Source of the DNA: Bacillota bacterium
GTDB taxonomy: Bacteria; Bacillota; UBA4882; UBA8346
Assembly (NCBI GenBank): GCA_023435565.1
Contig: JAEYRN010000052.1
Coordinates: 3,391-67,390 of the forward strand
Direction: 5' to 3'
Length of the DNA: 64,000 bases
Shown here: positions 41,988 through 50,933 of the stretch, one piece after another
Layout: the number at the start of each line of letters is the position of its first letter
Numbering within the stretch: the stretch's first letter is position 1
Made by a program: the position numbers and the translations under genes
The notes under the pieces: generated by a model
The model's database searches: none
What the model saw: the letters and a program-made list of their open reading frames with translations, nothing else
Told to the model about the DNA's origin: nothing

Positions 41988-43055
41988 TTACATTCTTTCC
42001 CTTACCAACCTACCCATTTCCTTAGTTCCGACTTTTTTACATCCTTCCGCCATGATATCGGCAGTCCGGTAACCGTCGGTCAATACTTGTCGGACTGCTT
42101 TTTCAATGGTTTGGGCTGCTGTTTCGAGCTTGAAAGAATAACGTAACATCATTGCCGCGCTTAAAATAGTGGCCAGTGGATTAGCCAGGTCCTGTCCTGC
42201 GATATCCGGGGCGGAACCATGGGCCGGTTCATAGAGGGCAACCTTTCCGCCGATGCTGGCGGAAGCGAGCATTCCTAAAGAACCGCTGAGCATGGAGGCT
42301 TGGTCGGTCAATATATCGCCGAACATGTTCTCGGTTACGATTACATCAAATTGGGCCGGCCAACGGACTAGCTGCATGGCGCAGTTATCGACATACATAT
42401 GATTCAGTTCCACATCGGGATAATCTGCGGCTAATTTAATGACAGTTTCCCGCCAGAGTCTTGAACTTTCCAAGACATTTGCTTTATCAACGGAAGTCAC
42501 TTTTTTCTTACGTAAACGGGCCGCTTCAAAGGCCAAACGGACAATCCGCTCGATTTCTTTGGTATTATAAACTAAGGTATCAACTGCTTCCTCAGTCCCA
42601 TCGGCCATAGTTTCCCGTTTCTTGGGTCCAAAATATAAGCCTCCGGTCAATTCGCGAAATGTAAGGATATCAACCCCTTTGACTACCTCGGGCTTTAGAG
42701 TTGAGGTTTCCACCAATACATCATAAACAATAATGGGGCGAAGGTTGGCGAAAAGTCCCAGCTCTTTGCGGAGCGGGAGTAAAGCTGCCCGTTCCGGCCG
42801 GAGTTCCGGCGGGAGTTGGTCCATCTTGGGGCTGCCAACTGCGCCTAATAATACGGCGTCCGATTGTTTACAAACTTCCAGAGTTTGAGGGGGTAACGGA
42901 TGGCCATATTTTTGGTAAGCGTCTTCACTTACCAAAGCTTCGGTAAATTCAAACTGGCAATCAAATTTTGATGCAATTAATTTTAGCGTTTCTACGGCTT
43001 GGGGTACGATCTCACGGCCAATCCCATCACCGGCTAAAACTGCTATTTTAAACAT
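41988..43055 (-). CDS. leuB: 3-isopropylmalate dehydrogenase
   Basis: Encodes 355 residues. AVLAGDGIGREIVPQAVE, LLGAVGSPKMDQLP, LRKELGLFANLRPI, FRELTGGLYFGPKK, VTSVDKANVLESSRLWRE and NMFGDILTDQASMLSGSLGMLASAS mark it as IPMDH: the LRPE/LFANLRP segment and Lys-Asp metal/substrate residues are there. It oxidises and decarboxylates 3-isopropylmalate with NAD+. It lies 11 bases after leuD and ends the leuCDB operon at a strong terminator. Confidence 0.97.
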   Translation of the reverse strand: MFKIAVLAGDGIGREIVPQAVETLKLIASKFDCQFEFTEALVSEDAYQKYGHPLPPQTLEVCKQSDAVLLGAVGSPKMDQLPPELRPERAALLPLRKELGLFANLRPIIVYDVLVETSTLKPEVVKGVDILTFRELTGGLYFGPKKRETMADGTEEAVDTLVYNTKEIERIVRLAFEAARLRKKKVTSVDKANVLESSRLWRETVIKLAADYPDVELNHMYVDNCAMQLVRWPAQFDVIVTENMFGDILTDQASMLSGSLGMLASASIGGKVALYEPAHGSAPDIAGQDLANPLATILSAAMMLRYSFKLETAAQTIEKAVRQVLTDGYRTADIMAEGCKKVGTKEMGRLVRERM

Positions 43056-43066
43056 AATGATCCCTC

Positions 43067-43564
43067 CTATTTCGCGACCTGCTTTTTAACATATTCGATT
43101 AAACCACCGGTATTAATCAATTCTTGCATAAATGGGGGAAATGCCGCCGCTTGATAAGTTTCATTTTTAGTTAAGTTGGTTATTTTACCGGTATCCAAAT
43201 CTACCTCGACTTGATCACCTTCAGCAATACTTTCACTGGCTTTCGCTGATTCTAAAATCGGTAAACCGATATTAATCGAGTTCCGGTAAAAGATCCGGGC
43301 GAAAGAGGCGGCGATAACACAGGATACCCCAGCTGCTTTTATTGAGATTGGAGCGTGCTCCCGGGAACTACCACAGCCAAAATTCTTCCCGGCTGCGATA
43401 ATATCCCCTTGACCGACCTTACCGGCAAAAGTGGGGTCGGCGTCTTCCATGCAGTGTTGGGCTAATTCTTTAGGATCGCTAGTGTTTAAATAACGTGCCG
43501 GAATAATTAAATCCGTATCTACATCATTGCCAAAACGCCATACTTTACCTTGTAATCTACTCAT
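43067..43564 (-). CDS. leuD: 3-isopropylmalate dehydratase small subunit
   Basis: Encodes 165 residues, the short LeuD form that pairs with ~420-residue LeuC. GKVWRFGNDVDTDLIIPARYLNTSD, GKNFGCGSSREHAPISIKAAGVSCVIAASFARIFYRNSINIGLP and EGDQVEVDLDTGKI are the swivelling-domain signatures; the YRNSINIG loop is the substrate-discriminating part. The start overlaps the leuC stop (ATGA). Confidence 0.96.
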   Translation of the reverse strand: MSRLQGKVWRFGNDVDTDLIIPARYLNTSDPKELAQHCMEDADPTFAGKVGQGDIIAAGKNFGCGSSREHAPISIKAAGVSCVIAASFARIFYRNSINIGLPILESAKASESIAEGDQVEVDLDTGKITNLTKNETYQAAAFPPFMQELINTGGLIEYVKKQVAK

Positions 43565-44829
43565 TTTACTCCAACCTCCTCTGGTCCGGCAATTTTGCCA
43601 GCAACCGCTGAAGCGGCGGCAACAGCTGGATTTGCCAAATAGACTTCACTCTCCGGATGACCCATTCTTCCTACGAAATTTCGATTAGTGGTGGCGATTG
43701 CCCGTTCACCCTTGGCCAAAATACCCATATGTCCTCCCAGACAGGGGCCACATGTTGGAGTAGAGATGGCTGCGCCGGCATCCATAAAGATTTCAAATAA
43801 ACCTTCCCGCATCGCTTGACGCCAGATATCCTGGGTACCGGGAATTACAATCAAACGGACGTTGGGGTTGGCTCTTTTCCCTTTTAAAACTGCGGCAGCT
43901 TCCCGCAAATCCTCGATACGGCCATTGGTGCAGGAACCGATTATTGATTGGTCAATTATTACATTACCGCATTTAGAAAGCGGTTTGGCGTTCTCGGGAA
44001 GATGGGGAAAAGCGACTTGTGGTTCTAATTTAGATACGTCCCATTCATAGACCTTAGCATATTTCGCGTCCGAATCGCTGGCATATACGGTAAAATTACG
44101 TTTAGCGCGGGGTTTGACATATTCCAAAGTTTTTTCGTCAACATGGAATATCCCATTTTTACCACCGGCTTCGATTGCCATATTAGCCATGGTGAAGCGG
44201 CCGTCCATCGAAAGTTCGTCAATGGTTTCACCGCTAAATTCCATTGACTGATAAAGGGCTCCGTCAACTCCAATCTTCCCAATGGTATAAAGAATTAAGT
44301 CTTTACCTCCAACCCATTTAGGAAGTTTTCCGTAATAAATGAATTTAATGCTTTCGGGTACCTTGAACCAGGCTTCGCCAAGGGCCATTCCGGCTGCCAT
44401 GTCGGTGCTGCCAATACCGGTAGAGAAAGCACCCAAAGCACCGTAAGTACAAGTATGGGAATCGGCGCCGATTACCAAGTCTCCCGGAAGAACCAGTCCT
44501 TTTTCCGGGAGCAAGCAGTGTTCGACACCCATTTCACCTATTTCGAAGTAATTAACAATGCCGTATTTACGGGCAAACTCGCGTAACATCTTGGCTTGCT
44601 CGGCAGATTTGATATCTTTGTTGGGAGTGAAATGATCCGGTACCAAGGCGACCTTATTCTGGTCGAATACTTTATTGACACCTATCTTCTCAAATTCTTT
44701 AATTGCCACTGGAGCTGTGATATCATTGCCTAATACCAAATCGAGTTTAGCATTGATTAACTCACCGGGAACAACCCCTTTTTTTCCTGCGTGAGCCGCT
44801 AAAATTTTCTCAGTAATTGTCATACCCAT
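43561..44829 (-). CDS. leuC: 3-isopropylmalate dehydratase large subunit
   Basis: Encodes 422 residues from ATG 44829; the frame is open upstream, but GAGGTGA sits right here and the family begins TITEKILAAHAGKKGVVPGE. Cluster ligands and active-site motifs are intact: VIGADSHTCTYGALGAFSTGIGSTDMA, IDQSIIGSCTNGRIEDLREAA and PTCGPCLGGHMG, giving the three [4Fe-4S] cysteines. It isomerises 2- and 3-isopropylmalate with LeuD. The length marks the LeuC2 (archaeal/clostridial) type. It is first in the operon; leuA is elsewhere. Confidence 0.97.
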   Translation of the reverse strand: MGMTITEKILAAHAGKKGVVPGELINAKLDLVLGNDITAPVAIKEFEKIGVNKVFDQNKVALVPDHFTPNKDIKSAEQAKMLREFARKYGIVNYFEIGEMGVEHCLLPEKGLVLPGDLVIGADSHTCTYGALGAFSTGIGSTDMAAGMALGEAWFKVPESIKFIYYGKLPKWVGGKDLILYTIGKIGVDGALYQSMEFSGETIDELSMDGRFTMANMAIEAGGKNGIFHVDEKTLEYVKPRAKRNFTVYASDSDAKYAKVYEWDVSKLEPQVAFPHLPENAKPLSKCGNVIIDQSIIGSCTNGRIEDLREAAAVLKGKRANPNVRLIVIPGTQDIWRQAMREGLFEIFMDAGAAISTPTCGPCLGGHMGILAKGERAIATTNRNFVGRMGHPESEVYLANPAVAAASAVAGKIAGPEEVGVK

Positions 44830-44863
44830 TTTACCTTTCACCTCGTTTGAAATTAATATTTGA

Positions 44864-44899
44864 GGTTCCTGTAGATTATAGCGGGATAAGACAGGAACC
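44864..44899 (-). promoter_or_regulatory. leuC promoter -10 inside a 9-bp palindrome
   Basis: GGTTCCTGT (44864-44872) and ACAGGAACC (44891-44899) are perfect inverted arms 18 bases apart. On the minus strand a TATAAT (44875-44880) sits between them, with a TTTGGT-like -35 about 16 bases further up, giving a start near 44867. A palindrome around the -10 box looks like an operator. A stem-loop in an mRNA leader is the alternative reading. Confidence 0.5.
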
Positions 44900-44911
44900 A
44901 AAACTCCATTG

Positions 44912-45760
44912 TTATTGATTGACTTCTTTTTTAACCGGTTTATGTCCCACAGCAACAAACATTGGAATTTCAACTGTAACTCCGGAATTACTAGATGTAC
45001 GGCAGTTACAGCCAAGATCTGAAACATTATGATCTATAAACCCGGCTTCTCGAAGCCAACTTTTTATTTCATTCCTCTCGATACCCAGCCAAACATCGGA
45101 CTTCTCCGACTTGGCCCATTGGTAATTGTGCCGGTTAATATCGCTAATAACTAAACGACCTCCCGGTTTGAGAGTCCGATATATTTCCTTAATTGCTAAA
45201 GATGGTTCCAATAAATGATGGAGTAATAAATTAGCATAAACCATGTCCTGGGATTCATCTTCAAAGGGTAAATCTTGGGCGTCGCCCTCAATCAATTTAA
45301 TTGTTTTCAGTTCTTTTTGGGATAAGTCTTTACGGGCTACTTCCAACATGGCGGATGAAATATCAGTTGCATTTACCATTCCGGCGGTTTCGGCCAATTT
45401 TTTAGCCAAATAACCGGTTCCGGTACCGATATCCGCTACTGTTGAACCTGGCTCCGGAGGAAACCGAGATATTAAAATATCCCGTAATGCCTCGCCGTAG
45501 CATCCTTTGCGCAGATCATCGTAAACCGGGGCTACTTGAGCGAAGTAAGCCTTATTATCCTCTTCGGCGGAAACATATTCCTTGGAATTTCCCTCCGCCA
45601 TCCAGTTTAAAAGGGCTGTCCTGGAGAAACGCCATTCACGGCCAATTTTTCGGGCGGGAATATTTTCTTCCCGCAATAACTTGAGAAAGGTTTTACTGCT
45701 CACTTGAAAAAGTTGGCTTGCCTCTTCTAAAGAGAGTACTTCCTTTTCTATTTCAGACAT
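44912..45760 (-). CDS. HTH domain fused to SAM-dependent methyltransferase
   Basis: Encodes 282 residues from ATG 45760. Residues ~8-55 form an excisionase-type HTH (LSLEEASQLFQVSSKTFLKLLREENIPARKIGREWRFSRTALLNWM). Residues ~85-260 form a class I methyltransferase (VADIGTGTGYLAKKLAETAG, ATDISSAMLEVARK, YANLLLHHLLEPSLAIKEIYRTLKPGGRLVISDINR), with a cysteine-bearing end near NCRTSSNSGV. It could be a SAM-sensing DNA-binding regulator or an enzyme targeted by its HTH, like ArsR-methyltransferase fusions. It lies directly upstream of the leuC control region on the same strand and may regulate it. Confidence 0.85.
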   Translation of the reverse strand: MSEIEKEVLSLEEASQLFQVSSKTFLKLLREENIPARKIGREWRFSRTALLNWMAEGNSKEYVSAEEDNKAYFAQVAPVYDDLRKGCYGEALRDILISRFPPEPGSTVADIGTGTGYLAKKLAETAGMVNATDISSAMLEVARKDLSQKELKTIKLIEGDAQDLPFEDESQDMVYANLLLHHLLEPSLAIKEIYRTLKPGGRLVISDINRHNYQWAKSEKSDVWLGIERNEIKSWLREAGFIDHNVSDLGCNCRTSSNSGVTVEIPMFVAVGHKPVKKEVNQ

Positions 45761-45882
45761 GAATACCAAGTCCTTGCTTTTTTTTAAATTATAATCCGGG
45801 AAGGAGCAGAAAGTCAAGAATTATTTTCCTCTATCTTCCGTTATATTCTTTTATATTCTTTATTAAGTATCTGGTAAATAAA

Positions 45883-45918
45883 AAACCCCCTGTTAACTTC
45901 GTGTTAAACAGGGGGTTT
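45883..45918 (-). terminator. terminator of the actin-like operon
   Basis: A perfect 12-bp stem (AAACCCCCTGTT / AACAGGGGGTTT) lies 22 bases after the zinc-ribbon gene; the minus-strand exit reads TTTTTTATTT. Confidence 0.93.
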
Positions 45919-45939
45919 AAACTTTTCTATCGGTAATTT

Positions 45940-46359
45940 TCAGGTTTGTTGGGGATCGATAATTGAAGCTATAGGGATTTCGCCTTTTATCCCTTTGATA
46001 ATAAATTCCATAGTACAATGTGGACAAGTTACATTTAGGCGGTGTTCCTTGACAGGAATAATCATTGCTCCTTCACAGCGGGGGCATACCACAACCACTC
46101 GATCGGAACTATTAGCCGAAGGGCTATGTTCATCGGGTGATGATTGAGCTAGCTCACTATTGATCGAATATCCACAAGTAACACAAGTAAAAACCGTACC
46201 CGGCTTGGAAAGAGGAAGAATCGGGATAAAAAATAAAGACAAAAATTGACGGTATTGGACCTCCTGAAAATTACGCAAGTCGTTACAATGTGGACAATGA
46301 CGCCGGAGAATGGTTTCCTTTACTTTTTTGACAGGATTGATTCCAATTAACAGAAACAC
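45940..46359 (-). CDS. zinc-ribbon protein with two CxxC pairs per ribbon
   Basis: Encodes 139 residues from GTG 46359, eight bases after AGAGG; a GTG at 46368 lies too close to that site. The first ribbon is CPHCNDLRNFQEV ... FTCVTCGYSI (about 23-68), with a hydrophobic stretch LSLFFIPILPL between the pairs; this matches the zinc_ribbon_15 type. The second is VVCPRCEGAMIIPVKEHRLNVTCPHCTMEF (about 90-120). It may be a nucleic-acid- or protein-binding adaptor. It is the last gene of the actin-like operon, 12 bases after the helical protein gene. Confidence 0.75.
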   Translation of the reverse strand: MFLLIGINPVKKVKETILRRHCPHCNDLRNFQEVQYRQFLSLFFIPILPLSKPGTVFTCVTCGYSINSELAQSSPDEHSPSANSSDRVVVVCPRCEGAMIIPVKEHRLNVTCPHCTMEFIIKGIKGEIPIASIIDPQQT

Positions 46360-46380
46360 AAATAGCACCTCTTTAGGACC

Positions 46381-47229
46381 TTAAGTTATTCGTAAAAGAC
46401 TTCTAAGTTTGGCAAATAGTCCGGACTCATATTCATTCTCATCAGTCCCGTCATAAGAAAGAGTAATAACGAGACGGTAATCATGGGGTGTAGACAAATC
46501 CTGACTTGCTTGGTTAGTCTTTAAACTGCGATCGGGTTCCGGAAGTTTTTGATTGACCATATTGACCAGTTTAAAGAAGGCTTTATTAATACCATTAATT
46601 AAATCTTGAAGTTCGGTATCTTTTTCGAATAGAAATTGAAGAGGTTCCTTATCTGTATGGATAGTTCCCGCAAATTGGCGCCGTAACTTGATTTTTTGAA
46701 AAACAGTTGTTGGATAACGCTTTAATTGAGCTAGGCGCCGGATCTCTTCTTGTTCTTCATTTAAAAAATCCTCTAATCTGGGTAAAATAGCAGCGCGGTT
46801 CATTTGATACAGTGAACGTTGGAGCGCTTCGCTAAGTTGGGAAGGATCATTGAAATTACTTCGACGGGCTACTAGATCAAGACAGATTTTCTCAATTACT
46901 TGAACGGTAGCGTGCCATTGTAAAGCAGTAGCTGTTACGAGGTCGTCTTTATCAATGTCCAACCGGTTAATTGCTCGAAAAAGACCGTCCAAATCCCCCA
47001 GCAAAGGATAATTTTTATCAAGATTTTGATAGTGTTCGTATAACATTCTTATTTTACGCTGAAAACCAGCGGGAGGCAGTTGGTCCTTAGCGTATAACAA
47101 AATGTCAATATAACCGATTAGAGCAACTTTATTCCATGAAATTGAATGGGCCGGGTTAGAGAGCCTGGCTTGTAGATGCGAAAAATATGGAAAGGAGATC
47201 ATTTCCAAAAAGTCGGTAGCTTCACTCAT
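46381..47229 (-). CDS. hypothetical helical protein of the actin-like operon
   Basis: Encodes 282 residues with AAGGAG before the ATG. It appears almost wholly alpha-helical (for example IDILLYAKDQLPP, KIRMLYEHYQNLDKN, LNEEQEEIRRLAQLKR) with no signal peptide or membrane helix. The last ~40 residues turn to a strand-rich end (HDYRLVITLSYDGTDENEYE). No family is recognised. It is the third gene of a four-gene unit, 13 bases after the LSm-like gene. It could be an adaptor that links filaments to cargo, but this is conjecture from position only. Confidence 0.65.
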   Translation of the reverse strand: MSEATDFLEMISFPYFSHLQARLSNPAHSISWNKVALIGYIDILLYAKDQLPPAGFQRKIRMLYEHYQNLDKNYPLLGDLDGLFRAINRLDIDKDDLVTATALQWHATVQVIEKICLDLVARRSNFNDPSQLSEALQRSLYQMNRAAILPRLEDFLNEEQEEIRRLAQLKRYPTTVFQKIKLRRQFAGTIHTDKEPLQFLFEKDTELQDLINGINKAFFKLVNMVNQKLPEPDRSLKTNQASQDLSTPHDYRLVITLSYDGTDENEYESGLFAKLRSLLRIT

Positions 47230-47242
47230 CGTTAAGTTCTCC

Positions 47243-47671
47243 TTACCAATTTCTTACTAACTGCTCTAATTTGTCTTTAAAGTCGCCTTTTTGATCCGAA
47301 TTATTATTTTCATTAACGGTTGGAGGCGCTTTTACTTCAGTTAAAGTCGGTTTAAATTTAGCCAAAGGACTGGATGTATATGCATTTTCTTTTGGCGTTT
47401 CGCTGATAGACTGGGTTAGATTCTCTTGCAATACCGCGGAATCCTTGGCGATAATCTGATCCAACTCCGCTTGAAGGCGAGAAATCATATTAATACGGAC
47501 CATTTGTAAATACTTACCCTCTTTAATCAATAGAAAGTCGGCGTCCCAACCTAATAAGGTTCCGGTAAGTTTAGTGCCGTCTTCCAGATAAAGGGTGAAA
47601 CTGCTTCTTTTTCGCAGTAGATAATTCAAAACCATTCCGCTGTTAAAAATACCGGGTTCAAATTCATTCAT
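47243..47671 (-). CDS. LSm/Hfq-like domain protein of the actin-like operon
   Basis: Encodes 142 residues from ATG 47671, which overlaps the actin gene's end by eight bases. Residues ~15-65 (MVLNYLLRKRSSFTLYLEDGTKLTGTLLGWDADFLLIKEGKYLQMVRINMISRL) follow the Sm-fold pattern: a helix, 'v.lydG..l.G.l..fD...lll', then a strand set ending 'ki.....I..i'. The C-terminal ~75 residues are low-complexity and polar, ending in a basic helix (FKDKLEQLVRNW). It may bind RNA or be a plain small-beta-barrel scaffold. The fold assignment is inference from pattern. Confidence 0.6.
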   Translation of the reverse strand: MNEFEPGIFNSGMVLNYLLRKRSSFTLYLEDGTKLTGTLLGWDADFLLIKEGKYLQMVRINMISRLQAELDQIIAKDSAVLQENLTQSISETPKENAYTSSPLAKFKPTLTEVKAPPTVNENNNSDQKGDFKDKLEQLVRNW

Positions 47672-48719
47672 TGCCGCCAACCGCCGAATCTAGACTGGAT
47701 GTAGTCCGATTGCGGTTTCCGAAGAGACGTTGCGATAATTTACGGAAACCGTAAACATTTGCGAACTGGGCCTCTTTAGCCAAAAGGGAATTGTCGAAAT
47801 GGGGCATTAGATATTCGGCTAATGCAACACCGCCGCCCCCGGTAATAAAAACCATATCCAACTCCCATTTATTGATCCAAAGACTGTTTATTTCGGTAAT
47901 AAGTTTTTCCGCAACCACACCGAAGGCATGTTTTTTGATTTCTTCCAAATTATAAGTTTTTCCGGAAATACGGATTTCACCGTTTCGTACAATTTGGTCC
48001 AGTTGGTAGATGGGTTTTGAGATCTTAAATTCTTCCTTTAATAACTCGGATATAAGTACATATGCGGTACTTAAAGCCGTATTGCTTGAACCGCTTAAAC
48101 GGTCAATGTTTTCCAGATTATCAACTACAATGTAATCAGTGGTGCGAAAACCGACATCGATAATACCGACCTTAGAGGCTGCCAAATTTTCATCGACAAT
48201 ATTGCCGGTGTAGTCGAGAATTAAATCGAATAAAGAGCCGAAAGGTTCAGGTAAAACTTTTACTTCATTTACCATAACCGTATATTCCTGATCGGAGCTT
48301 TGGTTTCTTTTTAAGCTAATACTTTGATGGCCTTTAAACAATTGGGTTAAGGTTTGTTTGGTCTCGGTAAAGAATCCGACCGGAAGGCCGGTTACTATAT
48401 TATAATTTGTGCTGCGTCCTTCAGCCAATAGAGCTAAGGCGGTAGAGAGCAATACCTTGCTAATTCTTTCATCCATTCGGGTTTCGTTTAAAGAGAATAA
48501 GACTACGTCAGATTGACGATTGGCCAAATCACCGACAAAATATTCCCGATCATCGATTGCTACATGTAAGTTGTTGATCTGATTTTGTTCGGGACTTTCA
48601 TCGGTTACGTAACGTAAAGTACGGGCTTGTCCTACAACAGACGGGAATATTTTATCCTTTTTCCCGTCGGAGATCTTAACGAAACCATATCCCAAATCAA
48701 CACCAATATTTTTTTCCAT
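47664..48719 (-). CDS. ParM/Alp-type actin-like ATPase
   Basis: Encodes 351 residues with AAGGAG seven bases before the ATG. Actin-fold motifs: phosphate 1 GVDLGYGFVKISDGKKDKIFP with the ALP N-terminal pattern, connect/phosphate 2 VGIIDVGFRTTDYIVVD, adenosine motif MVFITGGGGVALAEYL and NIVTGLPVGFF. This matches plasmid-segregation ParM/StbA and chromosomal Alp proteins, rather than MreB or FtsA. Such proteins form dynamic filaments. No plasmid replication or ParR-like gene is near, and its partners are an LSm-like, a helical and a zinc-ribbon protein. The C-terminal ~25 residues (NRNRTTSSLDSAVGGNE) are a polar tail. Confidence 0.9.
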   Translation of the reverse strand: MEKNIGVDLGYGFVKISDGKKDKIFPSVVGQARTLRYVTDESPEQNQINNLHVAIDDREYFVGDLANRQSDVVLFSLNETRMDERISKVLLSTALALLAEGRSTNYNIVTGLPVGFFTETKQTLTQLFKGHQSISLKRNQSSDQEYTVMVNEVKVLPEPFGSLFDLILDYTGNIVDENLAASKVGIIDVGFRTTDYIVVDNLENIDRLSGSSNTALSTAYVLISELLKEEFKISKPIYQLDQIVRNGEIRISGKTYNLEEIKKHAFGVVAEKLITEINSLWINKWELDMVFITGGGGVALAEYLMPHFDNSLLAKEAQFANVYGFRKLSQRLFGNRNRTTSSLDSAVGGNE

Positions 48720-49266
48720 ATTAAATCTCCTTCCATTTCATTAAACCGTCTATGATTAGCATATTGGCTTATAAACAAATGCTTATAACAATAAATACTT
48801 CGTCAAAAAGGATTGATAACTTTAGAGAGATTACATCATGATAGGGCGCGCTATAGGTTAAAATTTGATGAAAACTTGGCTAAGCAAAGAGATCCTTTAC
48901 TTGAATTTCTATAAATTATATCAAAATTTGCTAATGGTTATTGCAATAAGAAACAAAATTTAAAGGACGTCAATTTTCTCACTAAGATGGTCACAAATGG
49001 AGGTGTTGAATCGACCGTTGTTAAGAACATTGCAAAAATTTAAAAATTGTTAATAGAATTTAATCTTAATACCTGTTGAACGGAACTCAACCTATTCATA
49101 GAGCTTACCGATAATAAATATAAACGTTTTACGAAAATGGACTAAATATTTGTAATACATTATAAACCTTAATTAATTAAGGTCGTATTTGGAATTCTTC
49201 AGTTGCAGGAACTGGAAGAGTAGTGTCGAAGTTATCGAAAAAATCAAATCACCCAGAGGTGAAGGT
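48720..49266. other. AT-rich divergent intergenic region
   Basis: This 547-base gap separates the actin-like operon (minus) from ftsE (plus), so it must hold both promoters. A perfect 16-bp palindrome (CCTTAATTAATTAAGG, 49167-49182) lies about 85 bases before the ftsE start and could be a binding site. No gene, tRNA or strong hairpin is seen in the remainder. Confidence 0.4.
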
Positions 49267-49947
49267 ATGATTCAGTTTCAAGGTGTTTCTAAGGTTTATC
49301 CCAACGGGGTAACTGCGTTAAATAATGTTAATATGTTTATTGACAAAGGTGAATTCGTTTTTCTCGTCGGTCCGAGCGGGGCCGGGAAAACCACCTTTAT
49401 TAAGATGATTATCCGGCGTGAATTACCGAGCCAAGGGGTAATTTATATCGGGCGAAAAAATTTGATTAAAATGAAAGAGAGCGAGGTCCCGGTTTTTCGT
49501 AGAAATATTGGAGTAATATTTCAAGATTTCAAGCTTTTACCCAATAAAACTGTTTTTGAAAATGTGTCATTCGCTCTTGAGGTCATAGAGGCTTCACATA
49601 AGGAAATTTTAAAACAAGTTCCCGCAGTACTGGACTTGGTGGGACTAAAGGACAAGGCAAAAATCTTTCCATCGGAACTATCAGGTGGGGAGCAACAACG
49701 GGTCTCTCTTGCCCGTGCAATTGTTAACCGTCCTTTGGTATTATTGGCTGATGAACCGACTGGCAATTTGGACCCGGACACTTCCTGGGGTATAATGGAC
49801 TTGCTACTGGAGATTAACAAACGTGGTACCACCGTAATTATGGCTACTCATAATAAAACGATTGTTGATAAAATGAGACGTAGGGTCGTGGCCCTTGAAT
49901 GTGGACGAATCTGCAGAGATGAACAGAAAGGGGTTTACGAACTTTGA
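49267..49947 (+). CDS. ftsE: cell-division ATP-binding protein FtsE
   Basis: Encodes 226 residues from ATG 49267, with AGAGGTGAAGG just upstream; the frame is open further up without a site. Walker A GPSGAGKTT, the Q-loop VIFQDFKLLPNKTVFENV, signature ELSGGEQQRVSLARAIVN and Walker B VLLADEPTGNLD are intact. With FtsX it forms an ABC-type complex that does not transport but activates murein hydrolases at the septum or in elongation. The ftsX TTG overlaps its stop (TTGA). Confidence 0.97.
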   Translation: MIQFQGVSKVYPNGVTALNNVNMFIDKGEFVFLVGPSGAGKTTFIKMIIRRELPSQGVIYIGRKNLIKMKESEVPVFRRNIGVIFQDFKLLPNKTVFENVSFALEVIEASHKEILKQVPAVLDLVGLKDKAKIFPSELSGGEQQRVSLARAIVNRPLVLLADEPTGNLDPDTSWGIMDLLLEINKRGTTVIMATHNKTIVDKMRRRVVALECGRICRDEQKGVYEL

Positions 49948-50813
49948 AAATAAGGACAATGTGGTATTTTACCAAAGAAGCCTCGGTTGGCCTTAGCCGT
50001 AATGGTTTAATGACCATAGCGACAATTATGACCATCACTTTATCATTAATCGTTTTAGGCAGTTTTTATATTGTAATCGCTAATAGTAATTATTTAATGG
50101 ATATGGCTAAGAGCGTTCTGGAACTCCGGATCTATCTAAAAGAAGGTGCGGACCCTTATGTTTTACAGTCAAAAATCATTGAATATCAAGGGGTCAAAGA
50201 CATCAAATATATTCCGAAAGAAGAAGGGGCCAAATGGCTGGAAAAAAATTTAAGGGTAAAAGATCTTTTCGAAGCAACCGATAACCCATTACCGAATATG
50301 ATCAATATTAAGCTGCGGGATGACGCTAAGGTTAAAACCCTAGCTAAAAAAGTAGAGCTCCTTGATGGCGTCGATGAGGTTGAATATGGAGAAACCTTTG
50401 TAGAAGCAATGTTAATCATCATTCAAATCATTTGGGTTTTAGGAATTACTTTGGTAGCAATTATCGGTGTGGTAGTATTATATATCATCGTTAATACCAT
50501 AAGAATTACTGTTTTCGCCAGGCGTAAGGAAATTGAGATTATGAAATTGGTTGGCGCGACTGATTGGTTCATCCGTTGGCCTTTTATGATTGAGGGCATT
50601 ATGTTAGGGCTAATCGGGGCAATTATTGCTTTATTATTTCTTTCCAAGGGATATAGTATTTTAATCCAGTATGTAAAACAATTGGCTCCGTTTATACCTT
50701 TAATGTTGGAACGGGTCATCAACCAGCAACTGTTTGTTATAATGACAAGTTTGGGGTTTTTCTTTGGAGTGATTGGCAGCATGATGTCGTTGAAGAAATT
50801 TTTGAAGGTTTAA
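49944..50813 (+). CDS. ftsX: cell-division protein FtsX, TTG start
   Basis: Encodes 289 residues from a TTG that overlaps the ftsE stop. Four membrane helices are visible: one near 24-46, then three from about 165 to 285 in the FtsX/MacB arrangement with AFARRKEIEIMKLVGATDWFIRWPFMIEGIMLG between. The extracellular loop (about 50-160, ELRIYLKEGADPYVLQSKI ... VKDLFEATDNPLPNMINIKL) binds the hydrolase activator. It carries the signal from FtsE to the wall enzyme encoded next. Confidence 0.96.
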   Translation: MKIRTMWYFTKEASVGLSRNGLMTIATIMTITLSLIVLGSFYIVIANSNYLMDMAKSVLELRIYLKEGADPYVLQSKIIEYQGVKDIKYIPKEEGAKWLEKNLRVKDLFEATDNPLPNMINIKLRDDAKVKTLAKKVELLDGVDEVEYGETFVEAMLIIIQIIWVLGITLVAIIGVVVLYIIVNTIRITVFARRKEIEIMKLVGATDWFIRWPFMIEGIMLGLIGAIIALLFLSKGYSILIQYVKQLAPFIPLMLERVINQQLFVIMTSLGFFFGVIGSMMSLKKFLKV

Positions 50814-50933
50814 GAAGTAAAAATATAGAGGAATTATCCTTTAGCTGACTAAGTTTATTAAAAAAGGAATTTATTAAGTCGGACGGTAACTCTATATTGA
50901 AAAAATAAGTTAGTCGCACATGGAGGTCTGGAG

